From: Flavobacteriia bacterium
GTDB taxonomy: Bacteria > Bacteroidota > Bacteroidia > Flavobacteriales > Flavobacteriaceae
NCBI GenBank assembly: GCA_013298525.1
Contig: JAAFHW010000003.1
Coordinates: 13,247-77,246 of the forward strand
Direction: 5' to 3'
DNA: 64,000 bases
Both the position numbers and the translations under genes were made by a program. Under the pieces are notes generated by a model that saw nothing but the letters and a program-made list of their open reading frames with translations, was not told the DNA's origin and ran no database searches. Within the stretch, counting starts at the first letter, position 1. Each line of letters starts with the position of its first letter. Positions 47,776 to 56,247 of the stretch are shown piece after piece.

Positions 47776-48498
47776 ATGAACGAGCAATTGTACATAACAT
47801 TCGAAAATTATTTCAATAACGAAATGTCGCAAGAAGAAAAATTGGAATTTGAAAACCAACTTCAAAATGACATTGAGTTACAAGAAAAGTTTGAATTATA
47901 TAAAGAAACAACACAGTTTTTAGCAACTAAATTTGATAAAGAAACTATTGCTTTCAAAGAAAATTTGAAGTCAATTTCTAGAGAGAATTTTGCTGAAAAA
48001 GAAATTAAAAAATCAAAGGTCATTGCTTTCAAACCTTTCTATTATGCAGTTGCGGCATCTGTTGTTCTTGCTTTTGGGACTTGGTTTATGATGCAAGGAA
48101 ATCCTGAATATGGCGATTATAATCAACATGAAAACGCCTATTTTATGGAACGAAGCGTTGGAGATGCAACTTTAAATGAAGCTCAAAAAGCATTTAATGA
48201 TAAAGACTATAAAAAAACAGTTTCAGCATTTGAGAAAGTGCAAAATCTAACCAATCCTGAGTTGCAATATTATTACGCTATAGCATTAATTGAAACGAAT
48301 GATTATACCAAAGCTGAAATTTTATTGAACAATATTAAATCAGGAACTTCAGTTTATAAAGACAAAGCAATTTGGTATTTGGCATTATCCAATTTAAAAC
48401 AAAGTAAGTTTGATGAATGCAAAACCTACTTAAATCAAATTCCAGCCGATGCGGAGGATTATATAAAAGCACAGAAATTGTTGAAGGATTTGGATTAA
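47776..48498 (+). CDS. Single-pass membrane TPR protein, candidate anti-sigma/sigma-partner
   Basis: 240 aa; N-terminal MNEQLYITFENYFNNEMSQEEKLEFENQLQND, TM FYYAVAASVVLAFGTWFMM, TPR-like C-terminus; starts 4 nt after the sigma gene. Confidence 0.8.
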   Translation: MNEQLYITFENYFNNEMSQEEKLEFENQLQNDIELQEKFELYKETTQFLATKFDKETIAFKENLKSISRENFAEKEIKKSKVIAFKPFYYAVAASVVLAFGTWFMMQGNPEYGDYNQHENAYFMERSVGDATLNEAQKAFNDKDYKKTVSAFEKVQNLTNPELQYYYAIALIETNDYTKAEILLNNIKSGTSVYKDKAIWYLALSNLKQSKFDECKTYLNQIPADAEDYIKAQKLLKDLD

Positions 48499-48508
48499 AC
48501 ATTTCAAA

Positions 48509-48548
48509 CACAAAAGCCACAAAAGAATTATTTTTTGTGGCTTTTGTG
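48509..48548. terminator. 16-bp perfect hairpin, terminator-like, after the sigma/TPR operon
   Basis: CACAAAAGCCACAAAA (48509-48524)/TTTTGTGGCTTTTGTG (48533-48548). Confidence 0.65.
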
Positions 48549-48637
48549 CTTAATGATTTTCACATTTTCTTTCCTTACTTTTGCAACTCGAAACTTTTAC
48601 ACTAAGCGAGTCGAAGTGTTCAACTTACAATACAAAA

Positions 48638-49405
48638 ATGATTTTCACTGATACACATACGCATTTATATTCTTCCCAATTTCAAGACGATAGAGTAGAA
48701 ACTATTCAAAGAGCTATTGATGCAGGTGTTTCACGATTTTTTATTCCGTCGATTGATTCAACTTATACTCAGAAAATGTATGATTTGGAAGCCTTATTTC
48801 CAGATAATATTTTCTTGATGATGGGCTTGCATCCTTGCTATGTAAAAGAAAATTATTTGGAAGAGTTAGCTCATGTAGAAGAAGAATTTGCCAAAAGAAA
48901 ATTCTATGCTGTTGGTGAAATAGGAGTTGATTTATTTTGGGATAAAACTTTTTTGAAAGAACAACAATTTGCTTTTCAACAGCAAATTCAATTGGCAAAG
49001 AAGCAAGGTTTAGCAATAAATATTCATTGTCGAGATGCTTTTGATGAAACTTTTGAAGTTCTTGAAGGTGAAAAAAGCAATGATTTATTCGGAATTTTTC
49101 ACTGTTTTACAGGTGATTTTTCTCAAGCAGAACGTGCCATTTCTTTAGGGTTAAAACTCGGAATTGGTGGCGTTGCAACTTTCAAAAACGGAAAGATTGA
49201 TCAGTTTTTGAGAGATATCGATTTAAAACATATTGTTCTCGAAACCGATTCGCCTTATCTTGCTCCAAATCCTCATAGAGGTAAACGAAATGAAAGCAGT
49301 TATACCGTTTTGGTAGCTCAAAAATTAGCCGAAATTTATAATCTTCCTATTGAAGAAATTGCTCGAATTACTACAGAAAATTCTAAGGATATTTTTGGGA
49401 TTTAA
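48638..49405 (+). CDS. tatD: TatD-family DNase
   Basis: MIFTDTHTHLYSSQF, GEIGVDLFWDKTFLKEQQFAFQQQIQLAKKQGLAINIHCRDA, ETDSPYLAPNPHRGKRNES. ATG at 48638 preferred over 48581. Confidence 0.95.
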   Translation: MIFTDTHTHLYSSQFQDDRVETIQRAIDAGVSRFFIPSIDSTYTQKMYDLEALFPDNIFLMMGLHPCYVKENYLEELAHVEEEFAKRKFYAVGEIGVDLFWDKTFLKEQQFAFQQQIQLAKKQGLAINIHCRDAFDETFEVLEGEKSNDLFGIFHCFTGDFSQAERAISLGLKLGIGGVATFKNGKIDQFLRDIDLKHIVLETDSPYLAPNPHRGKRNESSYTVLVAQKLAEIYNLPIEEIARITTENSKDIFGI

Positions 49406-49443
49406 CCATTATATAATCAAAAAGTCATAATTTTTTTGTTATT

Positions 49444-50607
49444 TTGTTTTTCTTAAAAATGAAATTTAAAATGCAAAAATTTGACGCCATTCGTCCGTTT
49501 TATGAAACCGAGGTTAATGATGCTATAAAAGCGTCGTTAAATCATCCGATGATGAAAGCGATAATGAATTTTACATTTCCTGATGTCGATGATGAGGTAT
49601 GGAAAGAGCAACTGAAACGTACGCATTCTATCAGAGATTTTCAATGCAATTTTATTTATCAAGCGATTCAAAAAGTCTTACAAAAATCATCAGAAGGATT
49701 ATCTACTTCTGGATTTGAAAAATTAGAAAAAAACACGTCTTATATGTTTATTTCTAATCATCGTGATATAATTTTAGACACTTCTTTGCTAAATGTTTGT
49801 TTGTTTGATCATGGATTAGTGATGACTGCTTCTGCTATTGGTGATAATCTTGTAAAAAGAGATTTCATGAATACATTGGCAAAATTAAATCGCAATTTTT
49901 TGGTTCAAAGAGGTTTGTCTCCAAGAGAATTATTGCAAAGTTCTAAGTTAATGTCAGAATATATTGGTCATTTACTTTTAAGAGAAAATCGTTCTGTTTG
50001 GATTGCTCAACGCGAAGGAAGAACTAAAGATGGAAATGACGCTACACATTCTGGAGTTTTAAAAATGCTCGGAATGGGTTCTGATGGTGCCAATTTAATG
50101 GATTATTTTAAGAAATTAAAAATTGTTCCAGTTTCAATTTCGTACGAATATGATCCAACGGATGCTTTGAAAATGCCTCAACTTATGGCAGAAGCTAACG
50201 ATGAAGTTTATGTAAAAGATAAAAACGAAGATTTCGTAAATTTATTAAGCGGAATTATTGGTCAGAAAAAGCGAATTCACATTCACGTTGGTGATGTTTT
50301 AGATACTGAATTGGATTTGATTTCAGCTGAAAATGACAATTCAAACAAACAAATTCAGGCTTTGGCGCAAGTTATTGATGATTCTATTTTGCAATCTTAT
50401 AAATTGTGGCCAACTAATTATATCGCGTACGATTTATTGAATAAAACTAATAAATATTCAGACAAATATACAGAAGACGAAAAGTCATTATTTGAAAGAC
50501 GATTAGAAATGAAGATTGATGTTACCAATGATTTTATGGTAGAAAGTTTTTTAAATATGTATGCCAATCCGGTTGTGAATAAATCCAAATACGAGAATGC
50601 AATCTAA
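49444..50607 (+). CDS. 1-acyl-sn-glycerol-3-phosphate acyltransferase-like protein
   Basis: 387 aa; SYMFISNHRDIILDTSLL (H-x4-D motif), RSVWIAQREGRTKDGND. Confidence 0.85.
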   Translation: MFFLKMKFKMQKFDAIRPFYETEVNDAIKASLNHPMMKAIMNFTFPDVDDEVWKEQLKRTHSIRDFQCNFIYQAIQKVLQKSSEGLSTSGFEKLEKNTSYMFISNHRDIILDTSLLNVCLFDHGLVMTASAIGDNLVKRDFMNTLAKLNRNFLVQRGLSPRELLQSSKLMSEYIGHLLLRENRSVWIAQREGRTKDGNDATHSGVLKMLGMGSDGANLMDYFKKLKIVPVSISYEYDPTDALKMPQLMAEANDEVYVKDKNEDFVNLLSGIIGQKKRIHIHVGDVLDTELDLISAENDNSNKQIQALAQVIDDSILQSYKLWPTNYIAYDLLNKTNKYSDKYTEDEKSLFERRLEMKIDVTNDFMVESFLNMYANPVVNKSKYENAI

Positions 50608-51622
50608 ACCAAAAATATTTCTGATTTATACCGGTGGAACTATTGGTATGATGAAAGACTTTGAAACAGGTGCTTTGAAGGCATTTGATTTTAATCAATT
50701 GTTGGATAAAATTCCAGAATTGAAACAATTAGATTGTCAAATAGAAACTTTTTCGTTTGAAAAACCTATAGATTCTTCGAATATGAATCCAGAAAAATGG
50801 GTTCAAATTGCTTCAGTTATCGAAGACAATTACACTCAATTTGATGGATTTGTAGTTTTACATGGTTCCGATACGATGTCTTATTCGGCTTCTGCATTGA
50901 GTTTTATGTTAGAAAATGTTTCTAAACCTATTGTTTTTACAGGATCACAATTACCAATAGGCGATTTAAGAACGGATGCCAAAGAGAATTTGATTACAGC
51001 TATTCAAATTGCATCGCTACAACAAAAAGGAAAACCTGTAGTTCAAGAAGTTTGCTTGTATTTTGAATACAAGTTATATCGTGGCAACCGAACTACAAAA
51101 ATAAATGCCGAACATTTTAACGCTTTTACTTCGCCAAATTATCCTGCATTAGCTGAATCTGGAGTTCATTTGAATGTGAATAATTTGTCTTTATTACCAA
51201 AAAACACCAAAAAACTTCTTGTTCACAAAGAATTAGATGATAATGTGGCTGTTGTAAAAATGTTTCCTGGAATCAGTGAATCTGTGTTTTCAGCTATTGT
51301 AGCTATTCCAAATTTGAAAGGGATTGTTTTAGAAACTTATGGTTCCGGAAATGCTCCAACTGAAGAATGGTTTATTCAAATATTGAAAAAAGCCATCAAA
51401 AATGGTTTGTATATCATCAATGTAACACAATGTTCTGGCGGAAGCGTAAGCATGGGTCAATATGAAACAAGCACACAATTAAAAAAAATCGGATTAATTT
51501 CTGGAAAAGATATTACAACGGAAGCAGCAATTACAAAACTAATGTATTTGTTAGGTCAAAAAGTAGCTTCAAATGTTTTTAAAACCATTTTTGAAACGTC
51601 ATTACGCGGTGAAATGGATTAA
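50597..51622 (+). CDS. ansA: Type I L-asparaginase
   Basis: 341 aa; IFLIYTGGTIGMM, GFVVLHGSDTMSYSASALSFMLENVSKPIVFTGSQLPIGDLRTDAKENLI. Confidence 0.95.
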   Translation: MQSKPKIFLIYTGGTIGMMKDFETGALKAFDFNQLLDKIPELKQLDCQIETFSFEKPIDSSNMNPEKWVQIASVIEDNYTQFDGFVVLHGSDTMSYSASALSFMLENVSKPIVFTGSQLPIGDLRTDAKENLITAIQIASLQQKGKPVVQEVCLYFEYKLYRGNRTTKINAEHFNAFTSPNYPALAESGVHLNVNNLSLLPKNTKKLLVHKELDDNVAVVKMFPGISESVFSAIVAIPNLKGIVLETYGSGNAPTEEWFIQILKKAIKNGLYIINVTQCSGGSVSMGQYETSTQLKKIGLISGKDITTEAAITKLMYLLGQKVASNVFKTIFETSLRGEMD

Positions 51623-51671
51623 CCTTTCGCTTTGATTATTGCTAATTTTTATTGTTCTTTGTACAACAATT

Positions 51672-51758
51672 AGAGAGGTGTCCGAGTGGTTGAAGGAGCA
51701 AGCCTGGAAAGTTTGTATATGGGTAACTGTATCGTGGGTTCGAATCCCATCCTCTCTG
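51672..51758 (+). tRNA. tRNA-Ser (GGA)
   Basis: 7-bp acceptor AGAGAGG/CCTCTCT, long variable arm, anticodon loop CTGGAAA, GGTTCGAATCC T-loop; CCA not encoded. Confidence 0.95.
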
Positions 51759-51804
51759 CTAAGATGTTTTTTTAAATTTTTAGAAAAAATTAATTAAAAC
51801 AGGA

Positions 51805-51817
51805 GTTCGAATCCCAT
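51805..51817 (+). repeat. Duplicated tRNA-Ser T-arm fragment
   Basis: GTTCGAATCCCAT identical to 51738-51750. Confidence 0.8.
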
Positions 51818-51884
51818 TTTGTTGCTAAAATTAATTAAAGGAAGTTTTCAAATTCTATATTCTAATCAAAATAATTCTCAGTTT

Positions 51885-52583
51885 ATGCGATTTTATTTTT
51901 CCATAATGACTTTATTTTTCTTTTTTAGTGCTTTTGCGCAGGAAGAAGTTGTGGAAAAAAAGGTGTTAGATTCTTTATACAGAGAAGATCAATTTTATTT
52001 GAATTTTACTTACAACAGTTTGAAAAATTTAAGCGGAATTAATCAAAACAAATTTTCTTCAGGTTTCTGTATTGGTTTTTTGAGAGACATGCCTATTAAT
52101 AAAAATAGAACCATTGCAATCGCAACAGGATTAGGTTATTCTTTAAATATTTATAACGATAATTTATATCAAAATAGATTAGAAGTTGCTGGTAAAACTG
52201 AAAATACTTATGAAATATTGTCGTCAGATATTTATTATGACAAGAATAAACCTTCACTACATTATTTAGATTTGCCAATTGAATTTAGATGGCGTTCTTC
52301 AACTCCAGATTCTCATAGATTTTGGAGAATTTATACAGGTTTCAAATTGAGTTATTTAATTGGTGATAGATACAAATTTGTGAATGACGTTCAAACAAAA
52401 GTTTACAAGTCTAATACTGATTTGAATAAATTCCAATATGGTTGTTATATGGCAGCTGGTTGGAATACTTGGAATTTTTATGCTTATTACGGATTAAGTC
52501 CAATCTATAAATCGGCAAAAATTAATGGTGAAGATATAAAAATGACCACTTTTAACCTTGGGTTACAATTTTATATTTTATAG
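51885..52583 (+). CDS. PorT-family/outer-membrane beta-barrel protein, possibly the T9SS component PorT/SprT
   Basis: Signal peptide MRFYFSIMTLFFFFSAFAQE; beta-barrel-like C-terminus; start set at 51885 because the upstream extension overlaps the tRNA fragment. Confidence 0.7.
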   Translation: MRFYFSIMTLFFFFSAFAQEEVVEKKVLDSLYREDQFYLNFTYNSLKNLSGINQNKFSSGFCIGFLRDMPINKNRTIAIATGLGYSLNIYNDNLYQNRLEVAGKTENTYEILSSDIYYDKNKPSLHYLDLPIEFRWRSSTPDSHRFWRIYTGFKLSYLIGDRYKFVNDVQTKVYKSNTDLNKFQYGCYMAAGWNTWNFYAYYGLSPIYKSAKINGEDIKMTTFNLGLQFYIL

Positions 52584-53183
52584 CCATAGTATCCACAAAA
52601 GCACCTGCGGAAGCATTCCTGCTGCATATCCTATAATTAATTCTTCTATTGTGTGAGCTTTCATTACTAATCTCGATGAAGCAACAATTCCTGTTATTAA
52701 AAACAATGATGCAATGGTATAAATGATGTTTAACTCATTATGCATGCTCAATCCAATTACAAAAAAACTAAGAGCACTCATTGCAATCATGTGAATACTT
52801 GCTTTGATTTTAACAAAAATTAATGCGAAGGCAATAAAGGTGCTACCAATTCCTCCAAGAAAGAAAAAATACAATTCAGGAAATCGTTCTATGGTAACAC
52901 TTTTCTGAATTAAAACTGCAGTTAAAATCATTTGCATTAACAACGGAATTTTTCTTTGCGACAAGTCAGAGAGCATTATGGTATCTACTTTACCAAATGT
53001 TCTTAGTAAATAAAAGAAAGATAGTGGAAGGAAAAATGTAATTATAATTACTTGAAGCAACAGCAAATAATATTGTTCTGTTATGTAATAATTACCTCCA
53101 AAAAGTATATAAAAAACTGTTCCCAATATTGGAATGAAAATAGGATGGAAGAGATACGAAAAAAAAGGAAGTATTTTTTTCAA
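52578..53183 (-). CDS. Conserved integral membrane protein (PAP2-like C-terminus)
   Basis: 201 aa, multiple TM segments; VMKAHTIEELIIGYAAGMLPQ. Confidence 0.7.
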   Translation of the reverse strand: MKKILPFFSYLFHPIFIPILGTVFYILFGGNYYITEQYYLLLLQVIIITFFLPLSFFYLLRTFGKVDTIMLSDLSQRKIPLLMQMILTAVLIQKSVTIERFPELYFFFLGGIGSTFIAFALIFVKIKASIHMIAMSALSFFVIGLSMHNELNIIYTIASLFLITGIVASSRLVMKAHTIEELIIGYAAGMLPQVLLWILWL

Positions 53184-53221
53184 AGTGAATTATTTGATAA
53201 ACAAATATAAGATTTTTAGAA

Positions 53222-54688
53222 TTAAATCTTCTTCCTCATTCGAGCCACAGGAATATCTAATTGTTCACGATATTTTGCAATAGTTCTTCTAGCAATAGGA
53301 TAACCTTTTTCCTTTAAAATTTCTGCCAATTGATCGTCTGGAAGTGGTTTGCTTTTATCTTCTTCTTCAATAGTATTTTGAAGAATTTTTTTGATTTCTA
53401 AAGTAGAAACATCTTCACCTTGATCGTTTTTCATGGCTTCAGAGAAGAATTCTTTTATCAATTTTGTACCATAAGGTGTGTCAACATATTTGCTATTTGC
53501 CACACGAGAAACAGTTGAAATATCCAAACCAACCATATCAGCAATATCTTTCAGAATCATTGGTTTCATTGAAGTTTCTTCACCATCAAGGAAATATTCT
53601 TGTTGAAAATGCATGATGGCATTCATGGTAACAAATAGTGTTTCCTGACGTTGTTTTATAGCATCAATAAACCATTTAGCTGAATCTAATTTTTGCTTAA
53701 TAAACTGAACTGCATCTTTTTGAGAATTCGATTTGTCTCTCGAATCTTTATAGGTTTGCATCATTTCTTGATAATCTTTAGAAACGTGCAATGATGGAGC
53801 ATTTCGTCCATTTAAAGTTAATTCTAATTCACCATCGTTAATTCTGATAGCAAAATCGGGAACAATATTTTCGGTAACTTTATTATTTCCTGTAAAAGAA
53901 CCTCCTGGTTTTGGATTTAATTTTTCAATTTCATGAATTGTTTTTTTCAAATGATCTTGAGAAATTCCGTATTTCTGTAATAATTTGTCGTAATGTTTTT
54001 TGGTAAAAGCATCAAATTGATTTCCGATGATATCAATGGCTAAATCAACATATTCTGTAGGAGTTTTATGTTTCAATTGCAACAACAAACATTCTTGCAA
54101 GTCACGTGCGCCAACGCCTGCAGGCTCTAATTCGTGAATGATGTGCAACATTTTTTCAACCATTTTCTCATCAGTATAAATACCTTGAGTAAAAGCCATA
54201 TCGTCAACGATATCTTGAATGTCACGACGTAAATAACCATCATCATCAATACTTCCAACAAGGAATTCGGCAATATCTCTTTGCTCGTCTGAAAGTATAA
54301 AAGTATTCAATTGATTAATTAAATCTTGATGAAAACTTACAGGTGCAGCAAATGGACTTTCACGATCATCGTCGTCGTCACTATAATTATTTGATTGAAG
54401 TTTGTAATCTGGTGTTTCGTCGTCACTCAAATATTCATCGATGTTTATGTCATCAGCTTCAATGTTGTCGCTTCCTTCATAATCATCATATTCGTCATTG
54501 TTGTCAAGTTCATCCTTTTCATAAACTTCTTCTTCATCTTTACCCGATTCTAAAGCCGGATTCTCATTCATTTCCTCCAATAATCGTTGCTCAAATGCCA
54601 ACGTAGGCAATTGAATCAACTTCATCAACTGAATTTGTTGAGGAGATAATTTTTGAGATAATTTGAATTGTAAGTTTTGCTTTAACAT
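53222..54688 (-). CDS. rpoN: RNA polymerase sigma-54 factor
   Basis: 488 aa; N-terminal LSQKLSPQQIQLMKLIQLPTLAFEQRLLEEMNENPALE; C-terminal RpoN box ARRTIAKYREQL. Confidence 0.96.
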   Translation of the reverse strand: MLKQNLQFKLSQKLSPQQIQLMKLIQLPTLAFEQRLLEEMNENPALESGKDEEEVYEKDELDNNDEYDDYEGSDNIEADDINIDEYLSDDETPDYKLQSNNYSDDDDDRESPFAAPVSFHQDLINQLNTFILSDEQRDIAEFLVGSIDDDGYLRRDIQDIVDDMAFTQGIYTDEKMVEKMLHIIHELEPAGVGARDLQECLLLQLKHKTPTEYVDLAIDIIGNQFDAFTKKHYDKLLQKYGISQDHLKKTIHEIEKLNPKPGGSFTGNNKVTENIVPDFAIRINDGELELTLNGRNAPSLHVSKDYQEMMQTYKDSRDKSNSQKDAVQFIKQKLDSAKWFIDAIKQRQETLFVTMNAIMHFQQEYFLDGEETSMKPMILKDIADMVGLDISTVSRVANSKYVDTPYGTKLIKEFFSEAMKNDQGEDVSTLEIKKILQNTIEEEDKSKPLPDDQLAEILKEKGYPIARRTIAKYREQLDIPVARMRKKI

Positions 54689-54690
54689 TT

Positions 54691-54758
54691 TTATTGTTTG
54701 TGGTTTGTGGTTTATTGTTTATGGCTGATAGAAACAACCAAATATAAACAATAAACAT
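54691..54758. repeat. Intergenic inverted-iteron element, rpoN/asnS gap
   Basis: TTATTGTTTGTGGTTTGTGGTTTATTGTTTATGG ... AACAACCAAATATAAACAATAAACAT. Confidence 0.75.
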
Positions 54759-54761
54759 TTT

Positions 54762-56195
54762 TTAAAATTCCGCGTTTTGTGGTGTTCTTGGAAAAGGAAT
54801 TACGTCTCTAATATTAGACATTCCTGTTACAAACAACACCAATCTTTCAAATCCTAATCCGAAACCTGAATGAACTGCTGAACCAAATCTTCTAGTATCT
54901 AAATACCACCAAAGTTCTTCTTCGTCGATTCCTAATGCTTTCATTTTTTCAACTAAAACATCGTAGCGTTCTTCTCTTTGCGAACCACCAACGATTTCTC
55001 CAATTCCTGGGAACAAAATATCCATTGCACGAACCGTTTTTCCATCTTCGTTCAAACGCATATAAAATGCTTTGATGTTAGCAGGATAATCAAACAAAAT
55101 TACAGGACATTTGAAGTGTTTTTCAACTAAATATCTTTCGTGCTCACTTTGCAAATCTGCACCCCATTCGTTGATGATATAATTGAATTTTTTCTTTTTA
55201 TTTGGAGTACAATCTCTTAAAATATCAATAGCTTCAGTGTAAGAAACACGTTTGAAATTGTTTTCTAAAACAAAATTCAATTTTTCTAACAAAGCCATTT
55301 CGCTTCTATCAGCTTGTGGTTTTGATTTTTCTTCTTCCAACAAACGACCTTCTAAAAACTTCAAATCGTCTTGGCATTTCTCCATCGTATATTTAATTAC
55401 GTATTGGATAAAATCTTCCGCCAAATCCATATTGTCGTTCAAATCATTGAAAGCTACTTCTGGCTCAATCATCCAAAATTCTGCTAAGTGACGAGAAGTG
55501 TTAGAGTTTTCAGCTCTAAATGTTGGTCCGAATGTATAAATTTGACCTAATGCCATAGCAAAAGTTTCTCCTTCTAATTGACCAGAAACCGTAAGATTAG
55601 TCTCTTTTCCGAAGAAATCTTCTTTATAATTTACTTTTCCGTCTTCTGTTCTTGGTGTGTTGTCAAATGGTAAAGCGGTAACTTTAAACATTTCTCCTGC
55701 ACCTTCCGCATCTGAACCTGTGATGATAGGTGTGTTTACATACACAAATCCTTTTTCTTGAAAATAAGTATGAACTGCATGAGCCAAAACAGAACGAACT
55801 CTCATAATTGCTCCAAAAGCATTGGTTCTAACTCTTAAGTGTGCGTTTTCACGTAAAAATTCTAAAGAGTGTTTCTTAGGTTGCATTGGGAATTTCTCAG
55901 CATCTGAATCTCCTAAAATTTCTAATTTAGAAACTTGAATTTCATATTTCTGACCTGCGCCTTTGCTTTCTACTAATTCACCAATTACAGAAACAGCTGC
56001 ACCAGTTGTAATTCTTTTTAAAGTTTCTTCAGGTGTGTTTTCAAAATCGACAACACATTGAATATTGTTAATTGTCGAACCATCGTTCAACGCTATAAAT
56101 TGATTGTTTCTAAAAGTTCTAACCCAACCTTTTGCATTTACTTCATAATTCGCTTTCGAGCTATTTAATAAGTCTTTAACTTTTGTATGTTTCAT
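54762..56195 (-). CDS. asnS: Asparaginyl-tRNA synthetase
   Basis: 477 aa; [59 protein letters not shown]. Confidence 0.97.
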   Translation of the reverse strand: MKHTKVKDLLNSSKANYEVNAKGWVRTFRNNQFIALNDGSTINNIQCVVDFENTPEETLKRITTGAAVSVIGELVESKGAGQKYEIQVSKLEILGDSDAEKFPMQPKKHSLEFLRENAHLRVRTNAFGAIMRVRSVLAHAVHTYFQEKGFVYVNTPIITGSDAEGAGEMFKVTALPFDNTPRTEDGKVNYKEDFFGKETNLTVSGQLEGETFAMALGQIYTFGPTFRAENSNTSRHLAEFWMIEPEVAFNDLNDNMDLAEDFIQYVIKYTMEKCQDDLKFLEGRLLEEEKSKPQADRSEMALLEKLNFVLENNFKRVSYTEAIDILRDCTPNKKKKFNYIINEWGADLQSEHERYLVEKHFKCPVILFDYPANIKAFYMRLNEDGKTVRAMDILFPGIGEIVGGSQREERYDVLVEKMKALGIDEEELWWYLDTRRFGSAVHSGFGLGFERLVLFVTGMSNIRDVIPFPRTPQNAEF

Positions 56196-56197
56196 TT

Positions 56198-56232
56198 TAA
56201 TATTAGATTTTAAATATTAGATATCAGATATC
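56198..56232. repeat. Intergenic iteron element, asnS/MMPL gap
   Basis: TAATATTAGATTTTAAATATTAGATATCAGATATC: two direct AATATTAGAT-type units followed by AGATATCAGATATC. Confidence 0.65.
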
Positions 56233-56247
56233 TTATGCAAATATAAA

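Noticed and set aside
51795-51830. Second tRNA gene downstream of tRNA-Ser
   Set aside because: Only the T-arm/3' portion is present; no D-arm, anticodon arm or pairing acceptor stem.
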